DNA from: Bacillota bacterium
Lineage (GTDB): Bacteria; Bacillota; Clostridia; Christensenellales; Aristaeellaceae
NCBI GenBank assembly: GCA_023425025.1
Contig: JAFADG010000051.1
Span: forward strand, 31,570-95,569
Direction: 5' to 3'
DNA: 64,000 bases
Each line of letters starts with the position of its first letter. Position 1 is the stretch's first letter. The position numbers and the translations under genes were made by a program. The notes beneath the pieces were generated by a model. It searched no databases. It saw only the letters and a list, made by a program, of their open reading frames with translations, and was not told the origin of the DNA. Positions 8,584-17,165 of the stretch are shown one piece after another.

Positions 8584-8967
8584 TTATAAAATATTGCCGA
8601 TGCGCAAGGCATCCCGGTGGTGGATATGGCGCAGCGATTCATTCAGCTCCGCCGCGGTCCAGAGACTCAGGCCCTTGTCCTCCGCCTCCAGCGCGGCGTA
8701 AAGCCGCTCAAGGCCCAGGTTGACATCGTCCGTATCGGTGTGGTTGACCCAGAACTGCAGCCACTCGCAGGTTTCCTCCCATTCGTTGGTCATATCCTCT
8801 ACCGCGCTTCTGGCCTTTTGCCAGTCGCCGGCCCTTATGCTATCCTTGGCGATTTCCAGGTCGAGGGTAAAATCCCTGGAGACCTTGGCGCCCAAAGTGG
8901 CTGATGTAATGCCGATGGCCGCGATCAGTACCACCAGAATGATCACCGTCCAAAGCGTTGCCTTCAT
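8584..8967 (-). CDS. DUF4363 family small membrane protein
   Basis: A 127-residue protein with one N-terminal helix (residues 5-27) and an external helical domain containing the DWQKARSAVEDMTNEWEE segment usual for DUF4363. It starts 3 bases after the stop of the DUF421 gene, the common partner of this family in Clostridia. The function of the pair is unknown; an envelope role is inferred from topology. Its stop lies 3 bases from the convergent phosphoesterase stop. Confidence 0.85.
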   Translation of the reverse strand: MKATLWTVIILVVLIAAIGITSATLGAKVSRDFTLDLEIAKDSIRAGDWQKARSAVEDMTNEWEETCEWLQFWVNHTDTDDVNLGLERLYAALEAEDKGLSLWTAAELNESLRHIHHRDALRIGNIL

Positions 8968-8970
8968 GCG

Positions 8971-9693
8971 TCACCATCCAATCCCGCCGGGGGGTACCGC
9001 ATCCACGATCATGGATTGATCGGCGCGCCGCCCCTGCAAAAACATTTTGCCGCTGGTATCCAGGCTGCAAAGCAATATATCCTTATAGGAAGCAAACCCG
9101 CAATGCTTCAGTTTTGCGTTCAGCCATTCCTCGGGGATTTTTCCCATCATCATGTTTTTCTGCTCAAGCACCCCGTCCAGGATCAGCGTCAGGGGTATGC
9201 CTTCATACCCGGTGGCGATGGATAGGTCCTCCGGGGTAGCCGGCCGCTTTTGCGGCTTGGGGAAAATGCTGACCTTGCCGCTGGTTTCCATGATGGCGGT
9301 ATCCACGTCCGATGGATTCAGCACGCCGCCGGTGCGTATCTCCTCCAGCAGGTCGTTCAGGTTGAAGCACAGCTTTTCCAGCTCCTTGACCTGTATAACG
9401 CCGTTTTTGATCAGCACCGTAGGCGTGCCGCTGAAGAGGTCGCGCAGCTTCTGGCTCTTCATGGAGATCAGGGTAAACAGCCCGTGGAGCACCACCAGCC
9501 CCATCATGGGCACAATGCCATACAAAAGCGGCGTTCCCACATCCGCCATGGGGGTTACCGCCAGGTTGGCAATCAATATGGCCACCACCAGCTCAAAGGG
9601 CTGCAATTGTCCCACCTGGCGTTTGCCCATGATCCGCATGAAGACCACCGCCAGCAGAAACAAAATAACCGAACGCAAAAATACGGTGAGCAT
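8971..9693 (-). CDS. DUF421 (YetF-like) membrane protein
   Basis: A 240-residue protein with three N-terminal membrane helices followed by the cytoplasmic YetF domain. Recognisable blocks are MRIMGKRQVGQLQPFELVV near residue 20 and the domain with GVLNPSDVDTAIMET. Start ATG 9693 has GGAGG 5 bases upstream; frames extending further 5' lack a ribosome site. It forms a two-gene unit with DUF4363. The family is widespread in spore-formers; its biochemical role is not established. Confidence 0.9.
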   Translation of the reverse strand: MLTVFLRSVILFLLAVVFMRIMGKRQVGQLQPFELVVAILIANLAVTPMADVGTPLLYGIVPMMGLVVLHGLFTLISMKSQKLRDLFSGTPTVLIKNGVIQVKELEKLCFNLNDLLEEIRTGGVLNPSDVDTAIMETSGKVSIFPKPQKRPATPEDLSIATGYEGIPLTLILDGVLEQKNMMMGKIPEEWLNAKLKHCGFASYKDILLCSLDTSGKMFLQGRRADQSMIVDAVPPGGIGW

Positions 9694-9747
9694 GGCATCC
9701 TCCTTGACAGCAAATCCAGCTTTAGTATGGGCGCGTTGAGGAAAACC

Positions 9748-10713
9748 ATGCAAAGAAGGGAAGTGCTTGCCATGGTTTCTCAGCTGCTGCCCCCCGCTTT
9801 GCGCCCCCAAGCGCACATCGGGCTGATCGCTCCGTCCAGCCCCGTCTATGAGGCGGAAAACAGGCAAAAGGCCATTGATCTGCTGACAGGCTTGGGCTTT
9901 ACCCTCACTGTAGGGGAAAGCGTGCACGCCGCGCGGGGGTACCTTTCCGGCAGCGACGATGTGCGGGCCGGGGACATCAACCGCATGTTTACGGACCCTT
10001 CCATCGAAGGCATTGTGTGCCTGCGGGGCGGCTACGGCGCCGCCAGGCTTTTGCCGCTGATCGATTTTGACAGCATCAAAGAAAACCCCAAGCCCTTTGT
10101 GGGGTTCAGCGATATCACCGCGCTGCACTGCGCCCTCCAAGTCAAGTGCGGGCTTGTCACCTTTCACGGCCCTATGGCCGGCGCCCACTGGCAGGCGGGC
10201 CTTCGGGAAGAAAGGAGCCGCTCCAATTGGCTCAACGCCATGATGTGCCCCGTGCCGCTTGGCAAAATGGAAAACCCCGATGAAACGCCCTTTGAGGCTT
10301 TCCGGTCCGGGGAGGCGGAAGGCCTACTCACCGGCGGCAACTTGACGGTATTTTGCAATCTGCTGGGCACGGAGTATATGCCGTATGTCACCGACAAGCT
10401 GATTTTATTGGAGGATGTGGGGGAAAAGCCTTACCGCATCGACGCCATGCTGACACAATTGCGCAACGCCGGGGTCTTCGACGCCTGCGCCGGGATCATA
10501 CTGGGCGACTTTACTAAATGTGAGGACGCGCCGGAAAAGCCCACCCTCACCCTGGATGAAATCTTTGACGACCTGCTGCCCCGCGACAAGCCTGTTTTGA
10601 AGAACGTGCACGCCGGCCACGGCGGAGACAAGATCACGCTGCCTATGAACATCCGCTACCGCGTTTGCCAAAATACGCTGACCGCCGTATCGCCGGCCGT
10701 TGGGGGGCGTTGA
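9748..10713 (+). CDS. LD-carboxypeptidase (peptidase family S66)
   Basis: A 321-residue protein of the S66 family, which removes the terminal D-alanine from tetrapeptides in cytoplasmic murein recycling. It contains IGLIAPSSPV, the CLRGGYGAARLL block, the nucleophile elbow GFSDITAL (Ser of the Ser-His-Glu triad), LLLEDVGEKPYRID with the Glu, and NVHAGHGGDKITLP with the His. There is no signal peptide, as expected. ATG 9748 with GAGG 6 bases upstream is preferred over ATG 9772. It overlaps no gene but is followed after 3 bases by the radical SAM gene. It fits the peptidoglycan-scavenging theme at 36-49 kb although not linked to it. Confidence 0.9.
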   Translation: MQRREVLAMVSQLLPPALRPQAHIGLIAPSSPVYEAENRQKAIDLLTGLGFTLTVGESVHAARGYLSGSDDVRAGDINRMFTDPSIEGIVCLRGGYGAARLLPLIDFDSIKENPKPFVGFSDITALHCALQVKCGLVTFHGPMAGAHWQAGLREERSRSNWLNAMMCPVPLGKMENPDETPFEAFRSGEAEGLLTGGNLTVFCNLLGTEYMPYVTDKLILLEDVGEKPYRIDAMLTQLRNAGVFDACAGIILGDFTKCEDAPEKPTLTLDEIFDDLLPRDKPVLKNVHAGHGGDKITLPMNIRYRVCQNTLTAVSPAVGGR

Positions 10714-10716
10714 TGA

Positions 10717-11781
10717 ATGATGCGTACATTTGAAAAAATTACCGTCTGCCTGGATATGGCCGGCTGCCCCAACCGATGCCGGCATTGCTGGCTTGGGGTG
10801 ACGCCAAACGGCCGGCTGGATGCGGAAGATTTAAGGTATACCGCCGAAGCTTTCCGCCCCCATGCCAGGGGCTTGTCTGTTTTCAGCTGGTATCGGGAAC
10901 CGGATTACCTGAACAATTATCAGGAATTGTACGTGCTGGAAAACCGCCTTTCCACAACCGTCACGCCGCATTATGAGCTGATGAGCTACTGGCGCGCCGT
11001 AAGGGATCCCGCCTATGTGCCATGGCTGCGCACCCTGAACATGAAGGCCTGCCAGCTGACGCTCTTTGGCGCCGAGGAAACAACCGATGATCACTGCGGC
11101 CGAAAGGGCGCTTATCAGGAAATTCTTCAAGCGGCGGAGTTGCTGCTGGAAAACGGCATCGCCCCCAGGTTTCAAATATTCGTTCACCAAAAGAATGTGG
11201 ATGAATTGCCGTTCCTGGAAGAACTGTTTCAAAAAAAGGAATATGCGCGGCGGGTGAAGGATATCGGCCAGGAACTGGCGGTATTTGTTCATCAGGGCTC
11301 CTGCGACGGCGAAAGTGAAAAGCAATATGAGATATGGCTTACGCCGGAATCCGTCAAAAGAATACCGGAGACCCTTGCCGCCTCCACGCTGAAGCATTTT
11401 CAAAAGCAAGACCTGTCCGATGTTTTTGGACAGACGGAAGAAGCATTATACCAGCCATTGGTGAACGATGCTTCCACGCAGGATTTTGTATCCAATACGC
11501 CCGTGTTTTTTATAGACAAGGATTTTTACGTCTATCCGAACATCACCACCCCTTATCCGTGGTGGCGTTTGGGCCATTTGAAAACGGACGGATGCGAAGC
11601 GATCCTTCAAAAATATATCGGCAATGCCTCGCCGGCCCAGCGCATTGCCAAAACCATATCCATTGGTGATATGGTGAAGGCTTGCGGCGACGCGGGCAGC
11701 CAGCGCCTGTTTTTGAAAGAAGATTACCTTTCCTATCTTTTGAACCGCTATTGCCGGGCACACTGGCAGGAATGGATATGA
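10717..11781 (+). CDS. Radical SAM protein of unknown function
   Basis: A 354-residue protein with an N-terminal radical SAM cluster motif CPNRCRHC (Cys at about residues 17, 21 and 24), followed by a TIM-barrel-like region. No extra cysteine-rich SPASM-type domain is obvious in the C-terminal half. The start ATG lies 3 bases after the carboxypeptidase stop, so the two are probably co-transcribed. I cannot assign a substrate. The gene ends at a strong bidirectional terminator. Confidence 0.8.
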   Translation: MMRTFEKITVCLDMAGCPNRCRHCWLGVTPNGRLDAEDLRYTAEAFRPHARGLSVFSWYREPDYLNNYQELYVLENRLSTTVTPHYELMSYWRAVRDPAYVPWLRTLNMKACQLTLFGAEETTDDHCGRKGAYQEILQAAELLLENGIAPRFQIFVHQKNVDELPFLEELFQKKEYARRVKDIGQELAVFVHQGSCDGESEKQYEIWLTPESVKRIPETLAASTLKHFQKQDLSDVFGQTEEALYQPLVNDASTQDFVSNTPVFFIDKDFYVYPNITTPYPWWRLGHLKTDGCEAILQKYIGNASPAQRIAKTISIGDMVKACGDAGSQRLFLKEDYLSYLLNRYCRAHWQEWI

Positions 11782-11815
11782 CGGGCGCGCCAGACACCAA
11801 GCGCATAAGCGCATA

Positions 11816-11856
11816 AAAGGAGCTTTCCGCGGCGTATGCCTTTGGAAAGCTCCTTT
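11816..11856. terminator. Bidirectional intrinsic terminator
   Basis: AAAGGAGCTTTCC (11816-11828) is the exact reverse complement of GGAAAGCTCCTTT (11844-11856). It sits between the convergent radical SAM and MerR genes and can serve both. Confidence 0.85.
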
Positions 11857-11870
11857 CCTTTTATGGATGA

Positions 11871-12632
11871 TTATTTTTCCACAAACGCCTTTACGGCATC
11901 CCGCAAAAACGCTGCGCAGCCCTTGACCTTTGTATCGTAGTACGCGGTGAAGCGCTCGTCGTCCACATACATCTGGGCCAGCCCCATATGTGCTTCCTTG
12001 GAATAATGGTTCCAGGTGAAGGAAAGCCATTCCCTGTGGAGGTTGGCCAGCCTCTGCCCCTCTTCCCCAGCAGGATCCAGCTTTTCCTTAACAGCCGTCT
12101 CCAAACCGGCAAGAATCTCCGCCGACATCTTCTGCATGGCGTCGTACTGGTCGCGCGTCAGCTTCATCATACGGGCGTTGCTTTCGTCCGCCTGCTTGTC
12201 GCCGTACTTTTGCCGCACCTCGGCGCCGTATTTCTCCTCGTTCTCCCGTACCAGGTCCTTTTTAAAGGCCTCAAACTTTTCCTTGTCGCTCATTGTTATT
12301 TTTCCTTTCTCGCTTAAGATGGTTTTCTCCACATTTTCAATCAGGCGATTAAGCCGGCCCCGCCGCGTTTGAAGGTCTGCAAGATGGCTGTTCAGCGCCG
12401 CCAACCGGTCAAAGGATGGCGCCGTAAGCATGGCCTTGATGTCCGTGAGGCTCACATCCAGCTCCCGGAAATACAGAATCTGCTGCAGCAGATCCACTTC
12501 CTTTTCCCCGTATACCCGATACCCGGCCCCGGTGACCTTCATGGGCCTCAAAAGCCCGATCTCGTCATAGTACCGGAGGGTGCGGGTGCTGATGCCGGCC
12601 AGCTTCGATAGCTTTAAAACCGTGTACTCCAT
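11871..12632 (-). CDS. MerR family regulator with TipAS drug-binding domain
   Basis: A 253-residue TipAL-like regulator. Residues 1-70 form the winged-helix MerR domain (LSKLAGISTRTLRYYDEIG), residues about 75-110 the dimerisation coiled coil, and about 135-250 the all-helical TipAS domain (WLSFTWNHYSKEAHMGLAQM) that in relatives binds thiopeptide antibiotics and other ligands. ATG 12632 is preceded by GGGAGG. Its promoter has the 19-base spacer and central palindrome typical of MerR-type control, so autoregulation is likely. No efflux gene lies directly beside it; dinB is divergent. Confidence 0.92.
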   Translation of the reverse strand: MEYTVLKLSKLAGISTRTLRYYDEIGLLRPMKVTGAGYRVYGEKEVDLLQQILYFRELDVSLTDIKAMLTAPSFDRLAALNSHLADLQTRRGRLNRLIENVEKTILSEKGKITMSDKEKFEAFKKDLVRENEEKYGAEVRQKYGDKQADESNARMMKLTRDQYDAMQKMSAEILAGLETAVKEKLDPAGEEGQRLANLHREWLSFTWNHYSKEAHMGLAQMYVDDERFTAYYDTKVKGCAAFLRDAVKAFVEK

Positions 12633-12655
12633 CCTGTATTCCTCCCGACAGATGT

Positions 12656-12686
12656 ATCATAAACCTTTCCGTAACGTAAAGGTCAA
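12656..12686 (-). promoter_or_regulatory. MerR-type promoter with 19-base spacer and palindromic operator
   Basis: On the minus strand TTGACC (12686-12681) and TATGAT (12661-12656) are 19 bases apart. The spacer carries the dyad ACCTTT (12663-12668) / AAAGGT (12678-12683) as read on plus. An overlong spacer with a central dyad is the hallmark of promoters twisted open by MerR proteins. Confidence 0.8.
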
Positions 12687-12725
12687 GTCCTTTTTGAAAA
12701 CTTTTTTCTGTCCTCATTTCCCCTC

Positions 12726-12768
12726 TTGCCAGCGGAAACGCTTCGTGTTATAATGAGAACAAACGTTC
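12726..12768 (+). promoter_or_regulatory. dinB promoter with LexA (SOS) box
   Basis: TTGCCA (12726-12731) and TATAAT (12749-12754) are 17 bases apart. Directly after the -10 lies GAACAAACGTTC (12757-12768), a perfect match to the Gram-positive LexA/DinR core GAAC-N4-GTTC. Repression by LexA and induction by DNA damage follow from this. Confidence 0.85.
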
Positions 12769-12786
12769 TTTCATGGAGGGCTGGGG

Positions 12787-13995
12787 ATGGACAGGGTCAT
12801 CCTGCACTGCGATTGCAACAGCTACTTCGCCTCGGTGGAGTGCATCGCGCGGCCGGAATTGCGCAAGGTACCCATGGCGGTATGCGGCGATCCCGACAGC
12901 CGCCACGGCATCATTCTGGCCAAAAACGATCTGGCCAAAAAGTACGGCGTTACCACGGCCGAAACCATATGGCAGGCCAAGCGCAAATGCCCGAACCTTG
13001 TGCTTGTGCCGCCCCATGGGGACAAGTACGATGAGTACTATCACAAAATCAATGAAATCTATGCCCAGTACACTGACCAGGTGGAGGCAAGCTCCATTGA
13101 TGAATCCTATCTGGATGTCACCGGCAGCCGGCAATTGTTCGGCACAGGCCAGAAGATTGCGGATACGCTGCGCAAAAGGGTGTGGGAGGAACTGGAGCTG
13201 ACCATATCGGTGGGCGTATCCTTCAACAAGCTGTTTGCCAAAATGGGGTCGGATTACAAAAAACCCAACGCCACCACGGTTATCACCCGGGAAAATTTCC
13301 GCACGATCCTTTTTCCCCTGCCGGTGGAAAGCATGATGTATGTGGGCAAGGCGGCAGCCCAGATACTGCGCAAAAATTTTATCACCACCATCGGCGAACT
13401 GGCCGGCACCCCGCCAGAGCAGCTGAAAAAGCTGCTGGGCATAGGCGGCGAAGCGCTATGGCAGCAGGCCAACGGCCTGGATGAAAGCCCTGTGCTGCGC
13501 CCGGGGGAAGGCGAACCGGTCAAAAGCGTGGGCAACGGCATCACCTTCTGCCGGAACCTGGTCGGCCTGGAGGATATGAAGGCCGGACTGCTGATGCTGT
13601 GCGACAGCGTGGGGGCCAGGCTGCGCCGCCATGAGCTGCTGGCCAAATCCGTATCCCTGCACATCAAGGACCCCGCTTTCAAAACCATCTCCCGGCAGAC
13701 GCAATTGCCCGGGGCCGTACAGACCACCAGGGAACTGTATGAGGCCGCGCTGCCCCTTTTGCTAAGGTCCTGGGATGTAAGCGCCCCCATCCGCACCCTG
13801 ACGGTAACGGCCTCCCACTTATGCGTAAAGGAAGAGAGCGGCTGCCAGATCAGCCTGTTCCCGGCGGATGCCCTGCGCCAGGAAAAGCAGACAAAATTGG
13901 AGGCGGCCATCGACAAGGTGCGCTGCCGCTTCGGCAACGATTCGGTAAACATGGGCACGGTGCTTTCTTCCGATATATTAAAGGGCCCAAACTAA
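12787..13995 (+). CDS. dinB: DNA polymerase IV (Y-family translesion polymerase)
   Basis: A 402-residue Y-family polymerase. The first catalytic block is VILHCDCNSYFASVE (metal-binding Asp at residue 6) and the second is SIDESYLDVT (Asp/Glu at about residues 101-102). The palm and fingers, the thumb with the helix-hairpin-helix GELAGTPPEQLKKLLGIGG and the little finger (about 240-350) follow in order. It copies past damaged bases in the cytoplasm. GGAGGG lies 6 bases before the ATG. The upstream SOS box shows damage control. Confidence 0.95.
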   Translation: MDRVILHCDCNSYFASVECIARPELRKVPMAVCGDPDSRHGIILAKNDLAKKYGVTTAETIWQAKRKCPNLVLVPPHGDKYDEYYHKINEIYAQYTDQVEASSIDESYLDVTGSRQLFGTGQKIADTLRKRVWEELELTISVGVSFNKLFAKMGSDYKKPNATTVITRENFRTILFPLPVESMMYVGKAAAQILRKNFITTIGELAGTPPEQLKKLLGIGGEALWQQANGLDESPVLRPGEGEPVKSVGNGITFCRNLVGLEDMKAGLLMLCDSVGARLRRHELLAKSVSLHIKDPAFKTISRQTQLPGAVQTTRELYEAALPLLLRSWDVSAPIRTLTVTASHLCVKEESGCQISLFPADALRQEKQTKLEAAIDKVRCRFGNDSVNMGTVLSSDILKGPN

Positions 13996-14123
13996 AACAA
14001 AGCCGGTTATTATATGCATATTTCAAACGAAGAAATCTTGAAAGCGAAGAAGGATTTTTCATGCGTTTGTCGAATAGGGAGGTGTTTTCCGACTTTTGCT
14101 GATGGAAAGGAAATGTCCTGGTT

Positions 14124-15221
14124 ATGATAAAAGCGATTCGTTCGCTGGCCCGCCTGTTCCCCCTGCTTACACTGCTGATTACCCCCGCCATAGGATGCGC
14201 TGAATCCATAAGCGAAGACTTGTACAGCTTCCAGATGCTGATCGGCGGGGATCAAATAACGCTCCCTTGCACCTATGAAAAACTGACGCAGGCCGGCTGG
14301 ACCTACAACGGCGATGCAGAAGAACTGTTAAAGCCCGAGGACCGCACCGTCTCTTCCGCCTGGGAGAAGAACGGTGTTTTGCTGTACGGCGAAATGGTAA
14401 ACAACTCCTGGGATGTGATGCCAGTGAAAAACTGCGTGCTGGCTGCCGTAGAGGTTGTGGAATCCGCAGGCAAAGCGGTGCTTCCGGGCGGCATTTTGCC
14501 CGGCGTCTCACACCTGCGGGAGGTCATCAACGCGTACGGCACGCCTTCCGCAAGCCATGAAAGCGCGGATGTGACGCAGTATACGTATCATCTGGATTAC
14601 GACCAGGAGGCCATATTCTCCTTTTATACCGCCACGGGCATATTGAAGGAAGCCTCCCTGCGCAATGTGGTGATGGCCGCCGCGCCTGACCCCAGGGCGC
14701 TCAAGGGCAGCTCAGCCTCCGGCTCCGCCGCAGGTTACCATGCGCCCGGCAGCCTGGGGGACGACCCCTTTTCCTTTTACGTATCCTTCGGCGGCGCACT
14801 GTATGCGCTGCCTGCCCCCGTCGCGGAATTTGTGAAAAACGGCTGGGTCCTTACAGGCGGCGCGGACAGCGCGGTCAAGGCGTACGGTTCCGGCCAGCTG
14901 ACACTTAACCTGAACGGCGACCAGTGGACGACCTGGGTGTACAACAATTCCGACAAAGCGGCCCTGGCCGGCGATTGCCTGATCACCACCATCGTCAGTG
15001 ATCTGAACAAGGGGGACGCTCCCCTTTTGCTGCCCGGCGGCGTGACCACCGGCATGACGGAGGAAGAAGCGCTTGCGGTCTACGGCGCTTATCCTGTCAA
15101 GACCAGCGAATCAGGCTCCCTGCGCCGCCATTCCTTTTTAAGCGGCAGGACGGGCATCGTGCTGTCCGTGCAGCACAGCACAGGAATCGTCAGCCGGGTG
15201 GAAGTATCCAATACACCGTAA
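14124..15221 (+). CDS. Secreted protein with two homologous repeats, function unknown
   Basis: A 365-residue protein with a signal peptide (residues 1 to about 25: hydrophobic FPLLTLLITPAIG then CAES). The AIGC-AES sequence could serve as a weak lipobox. The mature part holds two related modules: about residues 32-115 (SFQMLIGGDQITLPC...GWTYNGD) and about 215-300 (SFYVSFGGALYALPA...GWVLTGG). Each is followed by a LPGGI/LPGGV-TG segment and a YGxxYPxK-type tail, so the gene arose by internal duplication. I do not recognise the family. It stands alone upstream of the tRNAs. Confidence 0.75.
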   Translation: MIKAIRSLARLFPLLTLLITPAIGCAESISEDLYSFQMLIGGDQITLPCTYEKLTQAGWTYNGDAEELLKPEDRTVSSAWEKNGVLLYGEMVNNSWDVMPVKNCVLAAVEVVESAGKAVLPGGILPGVSHLREVINAYGTPSASHESADVTQYTYHLDYDQEAIFSFYTATGILKEASLRNVVMAAAPDPRALKGSSASGSAAGYHAPGSLGDDPFSFYVSFGGALYALPAPVAEFVKNGWVLTGGADSAVKAYGSGQLTLNLNGDQWTTWVYNNSDKAALAGDCLITTIVSDLNKGDAPLLLPGGVTTGMTEEEALAVYGAYPVKTSESGSLRRHSFLSGRTGIVLSVQHSTGIVSRVEVSNTP

Positions 15222-15249
15222 ATCCTGTCACATGTATCAAAAAAATTGC

Positions 15250-15278
15250 TTGACAAAGCATGCCGTATCTTATATAAT
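15250..15278 (+). promoter_or_regulatory. Promoter of the tRNA-Gln/tRNA-Glu unit
   Basis: Consensus TTGACA (15250-15255) and TATAAT (15273-15278) with a 17-base spacer, 26 bases before the first tRNA. Confidence 0.9.
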
Positions 15279-15304
15279 GGCTTTCGCAATCGTTTGATTG
15301 CCGT

Positions 15305-15378
15305 TGGGGAATTGTGTAACGGTAGCACCTACGACTCTGACTCGTATTGTCTAGGTTCGAATCCTAGTTCCCCAGCCA
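15305..15378 (+). tRNA. tRNA-Gln (anticodon CTG)
   Basis: A full cloverleaf can be drawn. The acceptor TGGGGAA pairs with TTCCCCA, the anticodon stem TACGA/TCGTA holds loop CTCTGAC with CTG at positions 34-36, and the T stem is CTAGG/CCTAG with TTCGAAT. The discriminator is G and the 3' CCA is encoded. Confidence 0.95.
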
Positions 15379-15385
15379 TTTTTTT

Positions 15386-15461
15386 GCCTCCGTGGTCTAG
15401 TGGCCTAGGACACCGCCCTCTCAAGGCGGCAACACGGGTTCGAATCCCGTCGGGGGTGCCA
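15386..15461 (+). tRNA. tRNA-Glu (anticodon CTC)
   Basis: The anticodon stem CCGCC/GGCGG holds loop CTCTCAA with CTC as the anticodon. The acceptor GCCTCCG pairs with CGGGGGT (with G-T pairs), the T arm contains GGTTCGAATCC, and CCA is encoded. It follows tRNA-Gln by 7 bases and shares its promoter. Confidence 0.95.
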
Positions 15462-15483
15462 TGAATATCGACGTTCGTTGGTA

Positions 15484-15519
15484 GCAAAAGACTCACCGAT
15501 TACGGTGGGTCTTTTTGCT
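15484..15519 (+). terminator. Intrinsic terminator of the tRNA unit
   Basis: AGCAAAAGACTCACC pairs with GGTGGGTCTTTTTGCT with one G-T pair; a T5 run lies in the descending arm. Confidence 0.85.
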
Positions 15520-16003
15520 ATCCCTGCAAAGATCGGGCGAACAGTGCTTGATTTCACAGTGATTATGAAGAAATACATGATTCGGCTCACATGTGTAATT
15601 TTGTCCAGATAATTCCCTGCGCCGAGACAAGGAATGATGCGCACCCCCTGCGGTATCATTCATGTGGAAGGGATCACGTTTTTATGCTATACTGTTGCCA
15701 AAATGACGCGGGGGACGGCGTACGTTTCATCCGCTTCCTTGAAGCGTATGACCCATTCTGACACTTTCCAGCAAGCCGGTAAAGTGTCGCGGGGGCGCTG
15801 CCGCGGGCTTCGCCTGCGATGGCGGCGTCACGTCCGGCCGGAGAAACCGTCGCGTGGTCCGCGCCGCTCTCTATCCGTCCGCTTCAGGCATCATGTAAAC
15901 CGCCTCGCTTGTCGGCGGCTTGTTTCATGCTTGCCCCTGGGGAATGTACGAAAAACAGGACGATTCAAGCACAAGAATTTTTGCTTTGAACAGGAGATGT
16001 TGC
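15520..16003. other. Intergenic stretch without a recognisable gene
   Basis: No supported gene. The only structure is a short hairpin, GACACTTT (15760-15767) with AAAGTGTC (15781-15788), followed by GC-rich low-complexity sequence up to about 15920. Base composition then changes sharply to AT-rich at the start of the phosphotransferase gene, which suggests an insertion boundary near 15920-15960. Confidence 0.5.
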
Positions 16004-16981
16004 ATGCACGATCAATTGGCTCAACTGATAAAACAAAATTTCGATAAAGAAATCATCATGATAAAAAGGATAGCCGATCATGGTACAACAAAAGTATATT
16101 TACTCGAATCAGCAACTGAAAAGTATGCCTTGAAGGAAATGGGGTTAAACGACAATCTTGAAAATGAAAGCGAATTGATGGAGCATCTTATCGGCAAAGG
16201 AATTAGCGTACCAAAGATTTATCCTACAATCAGCGGAAGTCATGTTTTTACGGATAATGAACTCCAATATATTCTATATGAATTTATCGAAGGTACGATG
16301 ATTGAATTAAACGCTGCCCCCGATTGGTTTTTGACAAAATCCGCACGAACCCTTGGGCAAATACAAAACGCTTTAAAGGATTATAAACGGATACCACCCG
16401 TAGGGTTTGGGCAAGACTTCTTTTCAAAAGAAAAATATATTCGAGGCGAGCAGTATATTTTGGATAAAATAAAGCAAGCCGAAGATAAAAACGATGTTTC
16501 ATTAGCAATTGCGTTAAACGAACGGTTAAAACATATAAAAAGGGTTTCGTGCTTTGCGTTCGATTGCGATAAACTCACTTATGTTGTTACGCATGGGGAT
16601 TTTTATGTTAATCAGATTATTGTCAGAGATGGGGAATTGGTCGTCATCGACTGGACGCATCCGGGTAATGTACTTGCTTGCTTTGAAGTGCTGATGTCTT
16701 ATACATACGCAGCTCCCGAATGTAAAGACGGCGTAATCGACATAACAAAATTTGAACCTTATTTAAACGAATACTTGAAATACGCTCCAATCAAATTAAA
16801 TCGTTACGACTTGAAAATGATGCCTTATTTTATTTATCATTATTGCATTTTTTGCAGTTTTACACCGCCTTACGATGATTTACCGATCGATTATTTCAAA
16901 ATTGCCAAGCTGACCGATAACTTGGCAAACTGGCTTTTCAACAATGTAGATATTTTATCAAGGGACCTCTGTAAATTATAA
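16004..16981 (+). CDS. Phosphotransferase of the APH family, AT-rich, probably acquired
   Basis: A 325-residue kinase-like protein. The catalytic loop is VTHGDFYVNQIIV (HGDxxxxN, about residues 197-205), followed by LVVIDWTHPG for the metal site. The N-lobe has YLLESATEKYALKEM as the ATP-binding strand pair. It may phosphorylate an antibiotic or a metabolite; CotS-like spore kinases also share this fold. ATG 16004 has CAGGAG 7 bases upstream; the frame extends 5' without support. Codon use is strikingly AT-rich (AAA, GAA, TTT) compared with all neighbours. Next to it lies a recombinase remnant, which supports horizontal transfer. Confidence 0.85.
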   Translation: MHDQLAQLIKQNFDKEIIMIKRIADHGTTKVYLLESATEKYALKEMGLNDNLENESELMEHLIGKGISVPKIYPTISGSHVFTDNELQYILYEFIEGTMIELNAAPDWFLTKSARTLGQIQNALKDYKRIPPVGFGQDFFSKEKYIRGEQYILDKIKQAEDKNDVSLAIALNERLKHIKRVSCFAFDCDKLTYVVTHGDFYVNQIIVRDGELVVIDWTHPGNVLACFEVLMSYTYAAPECKDGVIDITKFEPYLNEYLKYAPIKLNRYDLKMMPYFIYHYCIFCSFTPPYDDLPIDYFKIAKLTDNLANWLFNNVDILSRDLCKL

Positions 16982-17004
16982 GCATTTTCAACAGCATAAA
17001 GCGA

Positions 17005-17165
17005 ATACCTCGCTTGCAGTATCCGCTTTTCCGCTATGGATTCGCCGCCGCCGGCATAGTGAATGCGGCTGTAGTGCCCAAGGGTATCCTGCACGCCCTT
17101 GATGCTGTCCCCTGCCCGCAGCTCCGCAACGGCATAACTTGCAAGCATCGCATATAACTGCACTG
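17005..17165 (-). pseudogene. Remnant of a tyrosine recombinase/integrase (C-terminal part)
   Basis: The minus strand encodes SYAVAELRAGDSIKGVQDTL followed by GH, matching the region between the catalytic Arg and His boxes of phage-type integrases (usually ...G-DIK-VQ--LGH...). The usual upstream H-x-L-R-H box and the downstream catalytic Tyr segment are missing, and no start or domain precedes it. It is therefore a fragment, probably left from the element that delivered the adjacent AT-rich gene. The match is short, so caution is needed. Confidence 0.4.
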
